From NCBI GenBank assembly GCA_964187655.1, contig CAXLMP010000109.1, positions 1-64,000 of the forward strand: a DNA stretch of 64,000 nucleotides, read 5' to 3'. Position numbers and translations under genes: made by a program. Under the pieces are notes generated by a model. It was not told the DNA's origin and ran no database searches. It saw nothing but the letters and a program-made list of their open reading frames with translations. Positions within the stretch are counted from its first letter, which is position 1, and each line of letters begins with the position of its first letter. This document shows, one piece after another, positions 56,367 to 64,000 of this stretch. This stretch comes from Lentimonas sp002292345 (GTDB lineage Bacteria; Verrucomicrobiota; Verrucomicrobiia; Opitutales; Coraliomargaritaceae).

Positions 56367-56633
56367 ATGTCTCGTTCAATTAAAAAAGGTTTCTTTGTTG
56401 ATCCGCATCTTGCCAAAAAGGTAACTGCGGCTCAGGCCAACAACGATCGCAAGCCGATCCAAACTTGGTCTCGTCGTTCGACGATCACTCCTGACTTCGT
56501 CGGTCTCAACCTCAACGTCCACAATGGTCGCAGTTTTCTGCCCGTTTATGTGACTGAGAATATGGTTGGCCACAAACTCGGAGAGTTCTCGCCAACTCGT
56601 ACGTTCAAGGGCCACCAAGCCTCTGGCAAATAA
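56367..56633 (+). CDS. rpsS: 30S ribosomal protein S19
   Basis: S19 binds the 30S head with S13. The 88-residue protein begins MSRSIKKGFFVDPHL and has TWSRRSTITPDFVG and the GHKLGEFSPTRTFKGH segment. The next gene is not rplV but a secreted protein. Confidence 0.98.
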   Translation: MSRSIKKGFFVDPHLAKKVTAAQANNDRKPIQTWSRRSTITPDFVGLNLNVHNGRSFLPVYVTENMVGHKLGEFSPTRTFKGHQASGK

Positions 56634-56652
56634 GTAAACCTCTTATTACGTA

Positions 56653-57027
56653 ATGCACCTTTTGTCCACACAACGCCACTCAAAGCTCGCTTGCTTGTTC
56701 CTTTTCGGAGCACTACTTGCCGGCAGCGTTGTGCGTGCGGAAGTTCCCGCTTTCGTCAAAGAGTCGATCTACAGCCCGAACGCAGCTACTGTTTCGACAG
56801 TGGTTCCTGCTCTTGCCGCAGACGTCGTCATTCTTGACGGCGGACTTGAGCAAGGCATGCGCCTCGGAATGGTATGCCGCGTATCACGCGGCGCACAATC
56901 GATCGGCGAATTGATTATTATCGAATCTAGAAGCGACCGCTCCGCAGGACTTATCCTTGGTCTGGTCGACGACTCCACCATTCAAGCGGGGGACATTGCC
57001 CGCGTAAAAACACTTCAAAACAGCTGA
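56653..57027 (+). CDS. Small secreted protein inside the ribosomal operon
   Basis: A 124-residue protein with a signal peptide (KLACLFLFGALLAGSVVRA, likely cleavage after VRA). It is followed by about 95 residues with small beta-strand motifs: VVILDGGLEQGMRLGMVCRV, IGELIIIES, RSAGLILGL and IQAGDIARV. The last pattern resembles the C-terminal domain of FlgT-like proteins (strand, G..G, strand, GD), which is inference only. It lies 19 bp after rpsS and 5 bp before rplV, on the same strand, so it must be co-transcribed with them. No ribosomal role is apparent. Confidence 0.75.
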   Translation: MHLLSTQRHSKLACLFLFGALLAGSVVRAEVPAFVKESIYSPNAATVSTVVPALAADVVILDGGLEQGMRLGMVCRVSRGAQSIGELIIIESRSDRSAGLILGLVDDSTIQAGDIARVKTLQNS

Positions 57028-57032
57028 ATCTC

Positions 57033-57368
57033 ATGCAGGTCCAAGCATATACCAAATACGCCCGTATGTCGCCCCGCAAGGTGCGCGATATCACCCGTGC
57101 CATCCAAGGCCGTAATGCTGCCGAAGCAGTCGAAATCTTGCGCTTTATTCCGCGCAAGTCAGCTCGTCTCGTCAGCAAAACGCTTCAGTCGGCAATCGCC
57201 AACGCGGAAAACAATAACAACCTGTCATCGGATGCGCTCACAATTGAGTCTGCAGTCGTTGAGCAAGGTCCTACGTTTAAGCGTTTTCGCCCCGCAGCTC
57301 GCGGATCCGCGCATCCTTACAAAAAGGCCACCAGCAACATCCGTATCGTCCTTACAGACGAAGCCTAA
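57033..57368 (+). CDS. rplV: 50S ribosomal protein L22
   Basis: L22 forms part of the exit tunnel constriction. The 111-residue protein has KYARMSPRKVRDITRAIQG and the tunnel hairpin with GPTFKRFRPAARGSAHPYKK. The start codon ATG at 57033 is 5 bp after the secreted protein's stop. Confidence 0.97.
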   Translation: MQVQAYTKYARMSPRKVRDITRAIQGRNAAEAVEILRFIPRKSARLVSKTLQSAIANAENNNNLSSDALTIESAVVEQGPTFKRFRPAARGSAHPYKKATSNIRIVLTDEA

Positions 57369-57391
57369 GTTAACACGACACCGATTTTATT

Positions 57392-58024
57392 ATGGGACAG
57401 AAAGTTCATCCAACCGGCTTCCGCCTTGCAGTAACCCGCGACTGGGATTCACGCTGGTACGCATCTAAGCAAGAATTTCCAAGCTTCATTAAGGAAGACT
57501 ACGAAATTCGTAAATTCCTTACGAGTAATCTGCGTTATGCATCCGTGCCTCGTATCTTTATCGAGCGTGCCTCTGGGCGTATACGTGTGAAGATTTTCAC
57601 TGCGCGTCCTGGTGTTGTCATCGGCCGTAAAGGTGCAGAACTCGACAAGCTCAAGGATGGCCTCAGCAAGGTTGTCAAGAAGGAGATCATGCTCGACATC
57701 CAGGAAGTGAAGCGTCCGGACCTCTCCGCTCAACTTGTTGCTGAGAACGTAGCCCTTCAACTAGAGCGTCGTATCGCTTTCCGCCGTGCGATGAAGCGCG
57801 CTGTTCAGACTACAATGGCAATGGGCGCGGAAGGTATTCGCATCCAATGCGGCGGTCGTCTCGGTGGTGCTGATATCGCTCGCACAGAGCGTCAACACCA
57901 AGGCAAAGTGCCACTACAGACACTTCGTGCAAATATCAACTATGGCTTCAGCGAAGCAAGCACGGTCTATGGTCTCATTGGCGTGAAATGCTGGATCTGC
58001 CTTTCCGAGGAAGAAGAAGCTTAA
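57392..58024 (+). CDS. rpsC: 30S ribosomal protein S3
   Basis: S3 guards mRNA entry and has helicase activity with S4. The 210-residue protein begins MGQKVHPTGFRLAVTRDWDS, has the KH-type GVVIGRKGAELDKLK and the C-terminal RIQCGGRLGGADIARTE domain. Confidence 0.98.
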   Translation: MGQKVHPTGFRLAVTRDWDSRWYASKQEFPSFIKEDYEIRKFLTSNLRYASVPRIFIERASGRIRVKIFTARPGVVIGRKGAELDKLKDGLSKVVKKEIMLDIQEVKRPDLSAQLVAENVALQLERRIAFRRAMKRAVQTTMAMGAEGIRIQCGGRLGGADIARTERQHQGKVPLQTLRANINYGFSEASTVYGLIGVKCWICLSEEEEA

Positions 58025-58071
58025 TTTTCACGTCATCTACGAAACTTTTAATCAATTAAACTGAGCGAACT

Positions 58072-58485
58072 ATGGCATATCTTCCATCACGCACAAAATA
58101 CCGCAAAGTTCACACTGGCCGCATCTACGGAACAGCCCAGTCGTGTAACACACTCGCTTTTGGCGAATTCGGTATCCAATCCCTCACTCGTGGTCGCATG
58201 ACTTCCCAGCAAATTGAAGCTGCACGTGTCGCTATGACTCGTAGCCTCAAGCGTAAGGGTAAAGTTTGGATCCGTGTTTTCCCACATAAACCGGTAACAA
58301 AAAAGCCTGCTGAAACTCGTATGGGTAAAGGTAAGGGTTCTGTTGAAAAGTGGGTCGCTGTGATCCGCCCCGGCACAATGCTTTTTGAAATCGCAGGCTG
58401 CACGCATACTGCTGCTCAAGAAGCTCTTCGCCTAGCTGACACTAAGCTTCCGTTCCACTGCCGCTTCGTAACTCGCGAAGACTAA
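58072..58485 (+). CDS. rplP: 50S ribosomal protein L16
   Basis: L16 helps position A-site tRNA. The 137-residue protein has RTKYRKVHTGRIYGTAQSCN and the GKGKGSVEKWVAVIRPG motif; the Arg-Met-Gly-Lys sequence follows ETR. Confidence 0.98.
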   Translation: MAYLPSRTKYRKVHTGRIYGTAQSCNTLAFGEFGIQSLTRGRMTSQQIEAARVAMTRSLKRKGKVWIRVFPHKPVTKKPAETRMGKGKGSVEKWVAVIRPGTMLFEIAGCTHTAAQEALRLADTKLPFHCRFVTRED

Positions 58486-58520
58486 GCGCAACAAATATCA
58501 CACAAGGAATCCCATTTAAT

Positions 58521-58727
58521 ATGAGCACCACAAAAGATATCCGCGAAATGTCCGAAGTAGAAATCGAGAAAAAGCTACGCGACACGCACGATGCACACGT
58601 CAACCTCCGCCTGCGCAAGCAGACTGGCCAAGTTGAGCGCCCGCACGAATTCACTCAATTGCGTCGCGAAATCGCGCGCCTTGAAACCATTCTTAAAGAG
58701 AAGAAGTTGGCTGCGGCCTCTGCTTAA
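58521..58727 (+). CDS. rpmC: 50S ribosomal protein L29
   Basis: L29 lies near the exit tunnel beside L23. The 68-residue two-helix protein has IREMSEVEIEKKLRDTH and the LRREIARLETILKEK end. Confidence 0.93.
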   Translation: MSTTKDIREMSEVEIEKKLRDTHDAHVNLRLRKQTGQVERPHEFTQLRREIARLETILKEKKLAAASA

Positions 58728-58748
58728 TCTTAACAGACGACTATTATT

Positions 58749-59027
58749 ATGGAAGCAACACGCAATTCCCGTAAGTCCCTGATTGGCACAGTTACTAGCC
58801 GTTCTGGTGACAAGACAATCAAAGTCACTTACCTCTACAAGATCCCACACCCGCTTTACCGTAAGGAAATTAAGCGTAAGACAGTGGTTCACGTACACGA
58901 CGAAACAAATGACTGCTTCCTTGGCGACAAGGTTGAGATCATGGAAACTCGTCCTCTTAGTAAGCTCAAACGCTGGCGCGTGACTCAGGTTCTCGAAAGA
59001 GCACCGAAGGTCAGCGACGATACATAA
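58749..59027 (+). CDS. rpsQ: 30S ribosomal protein S17
   Basis: S17 is a primary 16S-binding OB-fold protein. The 92-residue protein has RKSLIGTVTSRSGDKTIKV and the GDKVEIMETRPLSKLKRW motif. Confidence 0.97.
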   Translation: MEATRNSRKSLIGTVTSRSGDKTIKVTYLYKIPHPLYRKEIKRKTVVHVHDETNDCFLGDKVEIMETRPLSKLKRWRVTQVLERAPKVSDDT

Positions 59028-59071
59028 GCTCTAAGTTTTATTACTTTTAACCGTATAACGGAGATTTAGAT

Positions 59072-59434
59072 ATGATTCAGATGAACAGCCGCGTTTTTAT
59101 CGCGGACAACACAGGTGCCAAGGAAGCGGAAATGATCCGTCGTCTAGGTCAAAACAAGCGCACTGCTGACGTTGGAGACGTAATCGTCTGCAATATCAAG
59201 GTCGCATCCACAGACTCGTCCGTTAAAAAGGGTGAAGTTGTTCGTGCTGTAGTAGTACGTACAAAAGCTCCAATTCGCCGCGGCGATGGTAGCTACCTTC
59301 GCTTCGATAACAACGCAGTTGTTATTCTTACGCCCGATGGTAACCCCAAAGGCACACGTATTTTCGGACCGGTTGCTCGTGAGCTCCGTACCAAATACAT
59401 GAAAATCATTTCTCTAGCACCGGAGGTCCTCTAA
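59072..59434 (+). CDS. rplN: 50S ribosomal protein L14
   Basis: L14 forms an intersubunit bridge and binds RsfS. The 120-residue protein has NSRVFIADNTGAKEAEMIR and GTRIFGPVARELR. A cggag Shine-Dalgarno lies 10 bp upstream. It ends 2 bp before rplX. Confidence 0.98.
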   Translation: MIQMNSRVFIADNTGAKEAEMIRRLGQNKRTADVGDVIVCNIKVASTDSSVKKGEVVRAVVVRTKAPIRRGDGSYLRFDNNAVVILTPDGNPKGTRIFGPVARELRTKYMKIISLAPEVL

Positions 59435-59436
59435 TC

Positions 59437-59679
59437 ATGGCTAAAACAATTAAACGCGAACAAGAAGTTGTCGTCATCTCTGGCTCTCATAAAGGCAAAC
59501 GCGGTAAAGTGTTGTCAGTTAAGTCTGGCCAGTCCGTCGTAATCGAAGGCGTCAATCTCATCACTAAATTCCTCCCAAAGTCTCAAGAGAACCCCGAAGG
59601 CGGTTCTGTCGAACGCGAAACTCCGATTCACTACTCAAATGTAGTGTTGGCTGAGAAGTTCGACGCGAAGACTAAGTAA
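59437..59679 (+). CDS. rplX: 50S ribosomal protein L24
   Basis: L24 is an assembly initiator. The 80-residue protein has the KOW motif VVVISGSHKGKRGKVLSV and the VEGVN-like EGVNLITKFLPKS segment. A gap of 109 bp to rplE holds a hairpin. Confidence 0.96.
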   Translation: MAKTIKREQEVVVISGSHKGKRGKVLSVKSGQSVVIEGVNLITKFLPKSQENPEGGSVERETPIHYSNVVLAEKFDAKTK

Positions 59680-59759
59680 AAGGAAGCTTGCCAGGTTGAG
59701 TTAATTACCCATTTTCACGCACTTTTCCAAATTCACATCGTCAATCCATTTAAAAACCT

Positions 59760-59780
59760 AGCCGGGATAGAAATCCGGCT
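59760..59780 (+). promoter_or_regulatory. Stem-loop before rplE
   Basis: agccgg-g-at / atccggct with an agaa loop, one bulge, ending 8 bp before the rplE ATG. No T-run. It could control rplE translation or be an mRNA-processing site. Confidence 0.4.
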
Positions 59781-59788
59781 TAACTCCG

Positions 59789-60379
59789 ATGCAAATACCA
59801 GCACTTAAAACACAATACGCCGAAAAAGTCGTTCCTGAGCTTACTAAAAAGTTCGGTTATGCTAATAAGCACCAGGTTCCTTCGATTAAAAAGATCGTTA
59901 TCAATTCAGGCTTTAGCGCGACTGATGACAAGAACCACATCCTTTACGTAAATCAGGAGATCGGTAAGATTGCTGCTCAACGTCCTGTAACGACCAAAGC
60001 AAAGCTGAGTATCTCGAACTTCAAGCTTCGTGAAGGTCAGCCGATTGGCGTTAAAGTAACTCTCCGTGGCCGGGCCATGTATGAGTTCCTCAACCGACTC
60101 ATCCAAATTTCACTTCCAGCGATTCGTGACTTCCGTGGCGTTCCTGCGAAGCTCGACGGCCAAGGCAATTATACTCTAGGTGTTTCCGACCACTCGATCT
60201 TCCCTGAAATTAGTTCTGACGGAACTACAGCGACTATAGGTATGGATATTTGCATCAACACGAGCGCGAAAAATGACGAAGAAGGTCGCGAGCTACTCGC
60301 TCTCTTTGGCATGCCGTTTCGTAAAACAAGCACTGAAGTTGCCGAAGAAGAAGCAGCTGCCGCATCCGCTCAAGCATAA
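59789..60379 (+). CDS. rplE: 50S ribosomal protein L5
   Basis: L5 binds 5S rRNA and P-site tRNA. The 196-residue protein has QVPSIKKIVINSGFS, RPVTTKAKLSISNFKLREG and the DFRGVPAKLDGQGNYTLG region. The C-terminal tail (about 12 residues, Glu/Ala-rich) is an extension. Confidence 0.98.
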   Translation: MQIPALKTQYAEKVVPELTKKFGYANKHQVPSIKKIVINSGFSATDDKNHILYVNQEIGKIAAQRPVTTKAKLSISNFKLREGQPIGVKVTLRGRAMYEFLNRLIQISLPAIRDFRGVPAKLDGQGNYTLGVSDHSIFPEISSDGTTATIGMDICINTSAKNDEEGRELLALFGMPFRKTSTEVAEEEAAAASAQA

Positions 60380-60394
60380 CAGTAAGAATCTCTC

Positions 60395-60700
60395 ATGGCT
60401 AAAAAATCAGCAATCCAACGTAACCTCAAGCGCGTCCGTCTCATCGAGAAGTTCGCAGCTAAGCGTGCAAGTCTTAAAGCGGTTCTTGCGAACCCTGAAA
60501 CTCCAGATGAGGAGTTCTACAAGGCACAAGCAAAACTTACTAAGCTTCCTAAGAACAGCTCTCCGATTCGCGCTCGTAACCGTTGCTCTGTCACCGGTCG
60601 TCCTCGTGCTTACATCGGTAAGTTTGGTCTCTCTCGTCTCACATTCCGCGAACTTGCGACACAAGGCAAAATTCCTGGTGTGACAAAATCATCTTGGTAA
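60395..60700 (+). CDS. rpsN: 30S ribosomal protein S14, zinc-free type
   Basis: S14 is in the 30S head. The 101-residue protein lacks the two CXXC motifs of the short zinc form. It has NSSPIRARNRCSVTGRPRAY and the RLTFRELATQGKIPGVTKSS end, so it is the long zinc-independent type. Confidence 0.97.
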   Translation: MAKKSAIQRNLKRVRLIEKFAAKRASLKAVLANPETPDEEFYKAQAKLTKLPKNSSPIRARNRCSVTGRPRAYIGKFGLSRLTFRELATQGKIPGVTKSSW

Positions 60701-60742
60701 TTCACCAAGGCCCAATACACCCACTGAAAACCCATTAGTTAG

Positions 60743-61144
<402 letters not shown>

Positions 61145-61160
61145 TCCTGAGACTACTATA

Positions 61161-61697
61161 ATGAGCAGAATTGGTAAACTTCCTATCCCCGTCCTTGATA
61201 AGGCATCCGTGACTATTGACGGTCACACGATCCGCGTCGAAGGCCCTAAGGGAAAACTCGAAAAGACTTTCGATCGTTCTACGAACATTGAGTTGTCTGA
61301 CGGCGTAATCAAAGTGACTCCTGCAGATAGCAGTCGTCATGCTAAAGCAATGTTCGGCACTGTCCGCTCGATCATCAATAACATGGTGATTGGCGTTGTT
61401 GAAGGCTTCAAGAAAGAGATCGTACTTAAGGGGGTCGGCTTCCGAGCTGTACTTACCGGCAACGTTCTTGACCTTGCGCTTGGTTACTCCCACCCGTGCC
61501 TCCTGACGATCCCAGAAGGTATCACCGTTAAGATCGCTGAGAATACAAAACTAACAATTGAAGGTGCTGATAAGCACATGGTTGGCGAAATCACAGCGAC
61601 TATCTTTAATTACTACCCTGCCGAGCCTTATAAGGGCAAGGGAGTCCACATCGTCGGCAAATACGTCCGTCGTAAGGAGGGTAAGAAATCCGCTTAA
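61161..61697 (+). CDS. rplF: 50S ribosomal protein L6
   Basis: L6 lies near the sarcin-ricin loop. The start MSRIGKLPIPVLDKASVTID gives 178 residues; a longer frame from 61092 would overlap rpsH and is rejected. The C-terminal PAEPYKGKGVHIVGKYVRR motif is intact. Confidence 0.98.
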   Translation: MSRIGKLPIPVLDKASVTIDGHTIRVEGPKGKLEKTFDRSTNIELSDGVIKVTPADSSRHAKAMFGTVRSIINNMVIGVVEGFKKEIVLKGVGFRAVLTGNVLDLALGYSHPCLLTIPEGITVKIAENTKLTIEGADKHMVGEITATIFNYYPAEPYKGKGVHIVGKYVRRKEGKKSA

Positions 61698-61713
61698 TTG
61701 AGGCACACATAAC

Positions 61714-62067
61714 ATGAAACTCGATAAGAAAAAATCTCTTTTACAGAAGCGCAAATGGCGCATTCGCAAGAAGATCAACGGCACTGCCGAACGTCCGCGT
61801 CTTGCTGTCACATTCTCTAACAAGCACATTTATGCGCAATGTATCGATGACGTAAAGGGCCACACGATGGTCTATGTTACATCGCTTTCTAAAGATTCAA
61901 CTCTTAAGGCAAACGCTGAGGGTGCACTTGCACTTGGTAAGACAGTTGCCGAGAAGGCAAAGGCAGCAGGCATCGAGTCTGTCGTTTTTGACCGCTCCGG
62001 CCGTCGCTACCACGGTTGCGTTAAATCATTTGCTGAAGCTGCCCGCGAAGGTGGTCTACAATTCTAA
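61714..62067 (+). CDS. rplR: 50S ribosomal protein L18
   Basis: L18 binds 5S rRNA. The 117-residue protein has the basic N terminus KKSLLQKRKWRIRKKINGTA and the C-terminal VVFDRSGRRYHGCVKSFAEA. Confidence 0.97.
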   Translation: MKLDKKKSLLQKRKWRIRKKINGTAERPRLAVTFSNKHIYAQCIDDVKGHTMVYVTSLSKDSTLKANAEGALALGKTVAEKAKAAGIESVVFDRSGRRYHGCVKSFAEAAREGGLQF

Positions 62068-62076
62068 GGTTACCAT

Positions 62077-62604
62077 ATGAGCAGACAAAATAGATCATTC
62101 TCTCACAATAAAGAGCCAGAAGAAGCACCAGAATACGTTGAAAAGGTGGTTCACATCAACCGTTGTGCAAAAGTTGTAAAGGGCGGTCGCCGTTTCAGCT
62201 TCTCTGCACTCGTTGTCACAGGTAATCAGAAAGGTGAAGTCGGCGTCGGCTACGGCAAAGCAAAGGAAGTTCCTGAAGCGATCCGTAAGGGCACAGAACA
62301 AGCCAAAAAGAACCTCGTTACTATCAAGCTCCGCGGCGACACAATCCCACACCATGTGTTGGGTGAAGCTGACGGCGGTAAAGTTCTTCTTCGCCCGGCA
62401 TCGGACGGAACAGGCGTAATCGCTGGTGGCGGTTGCCGCGCGGTTCTTGAGTCTGTCGGCATCAAGAACATTCTTTCTAAATCTCTCGGCTCGAACAATC
62501 ACCTTGCAATGGTCAAGGCGACAATGGCAGCGCTTCAGCAGCTCCGTTCGAACGAGGAAATCAAAAACGTCCGTTTTGGCGATAAAGCCGCAGTGGAAGC
62601 GTAA
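62077..62604 (+). CDS. rpsE: 30S ribosomal protein S5
   Basis: S5 controls accuracy together with S4. The 175-residue protein has the KVVKGGRRFSFSALVVTG motif, GYGKAKEVPEAIRKG and the RPASDGTGVIAGGGCRAVLE region. Only 11 bp separate it from rplO, so rpmD (L30) is missing here. Confidence 0.98.
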   Translation: MSRQNRSFSHNKEPEEAPEYVEKVVHINRCAKVVKGGRRFSFSALVVTGNQKGEVGVGYGKAKEVPEAIRKGTEQAKKNLVTIKLRGDTIPHHVLGEADGGKVLLRPASDGTGVIAGGGCRAVLESVGIKNILSKSLGSNNHLAMVKATMAALQQLRSNEEIKNVRFGDKAAVEA

Positions 62605-62615
62605 GAATTACTACA

Positions 62616-63089
62616 ATGAACCTCGAAAATATTCCAACAATCAAAGGGGCCACTCATCCTACTAAGCGTCTTGGACGTGGTGAAGGTAGTGGACACGGTA
62701 AAACAGCTGGACGCGGCCATAATGGCCAAAAATCTCGTTCTGGTGGTGGTATCCGTATCGGTTTCGAAGGTGGTCAAATGCCACTCTATCGTAAACTGCC
62801 ATGTCGTGGCTTCAATAACTTCAATTTCAAGGTTAGCTACCAGCTAGTTAACCTTGGCCAGCTCGCAAAACTCGAAGGTGACGTTGTCTCTCGCGAAGCT
62901 CTGATAGCTGCCGGTCTAATCCGTGACAACAAGCAAGGCGTCAAGCTGCTTGGTGACGGTGAAGTCTCGAGAGCATATACGGTAACAGTCTGTAAAGTAT
63001 CCGCGGCTGCCAAGAGTGCGATCGAGGCCGCTGGCGGCAAAATCGTAGAGGCTGCAACCGCTACTGTTGAAACGAAGGAAGAGGCTTAA
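62616..63089 (+). CDS. rplO: 50S ribosomal protein L15
   Basis: L15 joins late in 50S assembly. The 157-residue protein begins MNLENIPTIKGATHPTKRLG, with the Gly/Arg-rich GHGKTAGRGHNGQKSRSGGG segment and FEGGQMPLYRKLP. It is followed by secY. Confidence 0.97.
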   Translation: MNLENIPTIKGATHPTKRLGRGEGSGHGKTAGRGHNGQKSRSGGGIRIGFEGGQMPLYRKLPCRGFNNFNFKVSYQLVNLGQLAKLEGDVVSREALIAAGLIRDNKQGVKLLGDGEVSRAYTVTVCKVSAAAKSAIEAAGGKIVEAATATVETKEEA

Positions 63090-63129
63090 TAGCCGTCTCC
63101 CTAAATCGCTTCGTTTAGTGTAATCACCC

Positions 63130-64000
63130 ATGCTTTCTGCTTTCACAAATTCTCTGAAGATCCCAGAGCTGCGCCAGAAGATTTTCTTCACGCTGGCCTT
63201 GCTCTTTATTGCACGTGTTGGCGCGAATATCCCGCTACCTGGGATGAACGTTGGCCCAATCCGCGAGTTCATGGCGGATCAGGCGTCAGCTAGTGGCGGT
63301 CTTGTCGGTCTCTACAACATGTTTACTGGTGGAGCGCTCCTAAATGGTGCGGTCTTTGCCCTCGGGATCATGCCTTACATTAGTGCTTCGATCATTATGC
63401 AATTGGTTGGCGCAGTTTTCCCTGTCATTGCTCGTTTGCAGCAAGAAGGGGATGTAGGACGTCAGAAGATTAATCAATACACACGCTACTTGACTCTCGG
63501 GATCTGTGTGGTTCAAGGGCTGCTCCTCTTGGTTGCGCTTAGCACCAACCCAGGCAGCATTATTGGGCAAGGGTTTAGCCCCGCCGAATATGGTGATGTT
63601 GTCATCGCAGGTAAGGTTCAGTTTCTGATTACTGGCACGATCTTCTTAACTGCTGGTTCCATGATCATGGTTTGGCTCGGTGAGCAGATTACTGAAAAAG
63701 GTATCGGTAACGGTATCTCTCTATTGATTACAATCAGTATTATTTCTGGTCTTCCCGCTGCGGTCGCATCTGCTTATCAGATGTTCGTTGCGCCGGTTGG
63801 TTCTGAAAGTGCCGCACTTGGCGTGCCGGAAGGCGTGTTGATGCTGTTTCTACTGTTTGCTGTGACTGCTGGCCTCGTGGCGATTACTCAAGCGCAGCGC
63901 AAGATACCAGTCCAGTATGCAAAGCGCGTCGTTGGCCGTAAGGTTTACGGTGGGCAGAGCTCGTTTTTGCCACTGAAGGTCAACTATGCAGGTGTCATGC
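63130..64000 (+). CDS. secY: Preprotein translocase subunit SecY, 3' end outside the window
   Basis: SecY is the protein-conducting channel of the Sec translocon. The ATG at 63130 begins MLSAFTNSLKIPELRQKIFF. The frame is open to the window end (about 290 residues). Visible are GANIPLPGM, FALGIMPYISASIIMQL (TM2 region), QINQYTRYLT-like KINQYTRYLT, GNGISLLI and QRKIPVQYAKRVVGRKVYGG, all typical. It lies 40 bp after rplO, as in most bacteria. Confidence 0.96.
   Translation, partial: MLSAFTNSLKIPELRQKIFFTLALLFIARVGANIPLPGMNVGPIREFMADQASASGGLVGLYNMFTGGALLNGAVFALGIMPYISASIIMQLVGAVFPVIARLQQEGDVGRQKINQYTRYLTLGICVVQGLLLLVALSTNPGSIIGQGFSPAEYGDVVIAGKVQFLITGTIFLTAGSMIMVWLGEQITEKGIGNGISLLITISIISGLPAAVASAYQMFVAPVGSESAALGVPEGVLMLFLLFAVTAGLVAITQAQRKIPVQYAKRVVGRKVYGGQSSFLPLKVNYAGVM

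Overview
The window looks like chromosome of a free-living, Gram-negative member of the Verrucomicrobiota, probably an Opitutales/Puniceicoccales relative. This is an inference from gene content, not a database match. The signs are a PEP-CTERM remnant, FG-GAP and short-repeat secreted proteins, a GlgM-GlgE glycogen pair, KDO synthesis (kdsA, so LPS) and weak use of Shine-Dalgarno sites. Base composition is near 50% G+C and no phage, IS element or CRISPR array was seen.

Left part (1-21.5 kb): housekeeping and envelope genes in short operons on both strands. These are a membrane protein cut by the window edge, rsmD, kdsA, a secreted protein, a repeat protein with tatD, trxB, pdxH and a PHP phosphatase. 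A secreted three-gene cassette follows (trypsin-like protease, large secreted protein, FG-GAP protein; 7.6-12.7 kb). After it come an overlapping minus-strand operon (glycerate kinase, DUF2062 protein, NamZ-like muramidase), RNase G/E, rodA, a Nudix hydrolase and mgtE. Two nearly identical 103-bp intergenic repeats lie at 925 and 2555.

Scar region (21.6-23.1 kb): the C-terminal remnant of a PEP-CTERM anchored protein abuts, on the opposite strand, a decayed 3' end of a mazG-like gene. An intact copy of that mazG-like gene stands 690 bp further on. Both copies are followed by the same highly conserved non-coding segment, with a TATAAT box and a stem-loop whose pairing is kept although its bases differ. 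This is the best candidate here for an undescribed element: a small RNA or a duplicated regulatory module.

Middle part (23.1-36.8 kb): a GlgM-GlgE maltose-1-phosphate glycogen operon flanked by two paralogous glutaredoxins. It is followed by serA, plsY, a lipoprotein, hom and lysC (aspartate family and serine biosynthesis), then a znuA-znuC-znuB zinc importer with overlapping genes.

Right part (36.8-64 kb): the translation and transcription supercluster. The order is tRNA-Thr, tuf, tRNA-Trp, secE, nusG, rplK, rplA, rplJ, rplL, rpoB, rpoC, rpsL, rpsG, fusA and rpsJ. After a terminator and a 0.5-kb gap comes rplC-D-W-B, rpsS, a small secreted protein, rplV, rpsC, rplP, rpmC, rpsQ, rplN, rplX, rplE, rpsN, rpsH, rplF, rplR, rpsE, rplO and the start of secY. 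Departures from the textbook order are the split between rpsJ and rplC, the exported protein gene between rpsS and rplV, the lack of rpmD between rpsE and rplO, and a structured leader directly before rplC.
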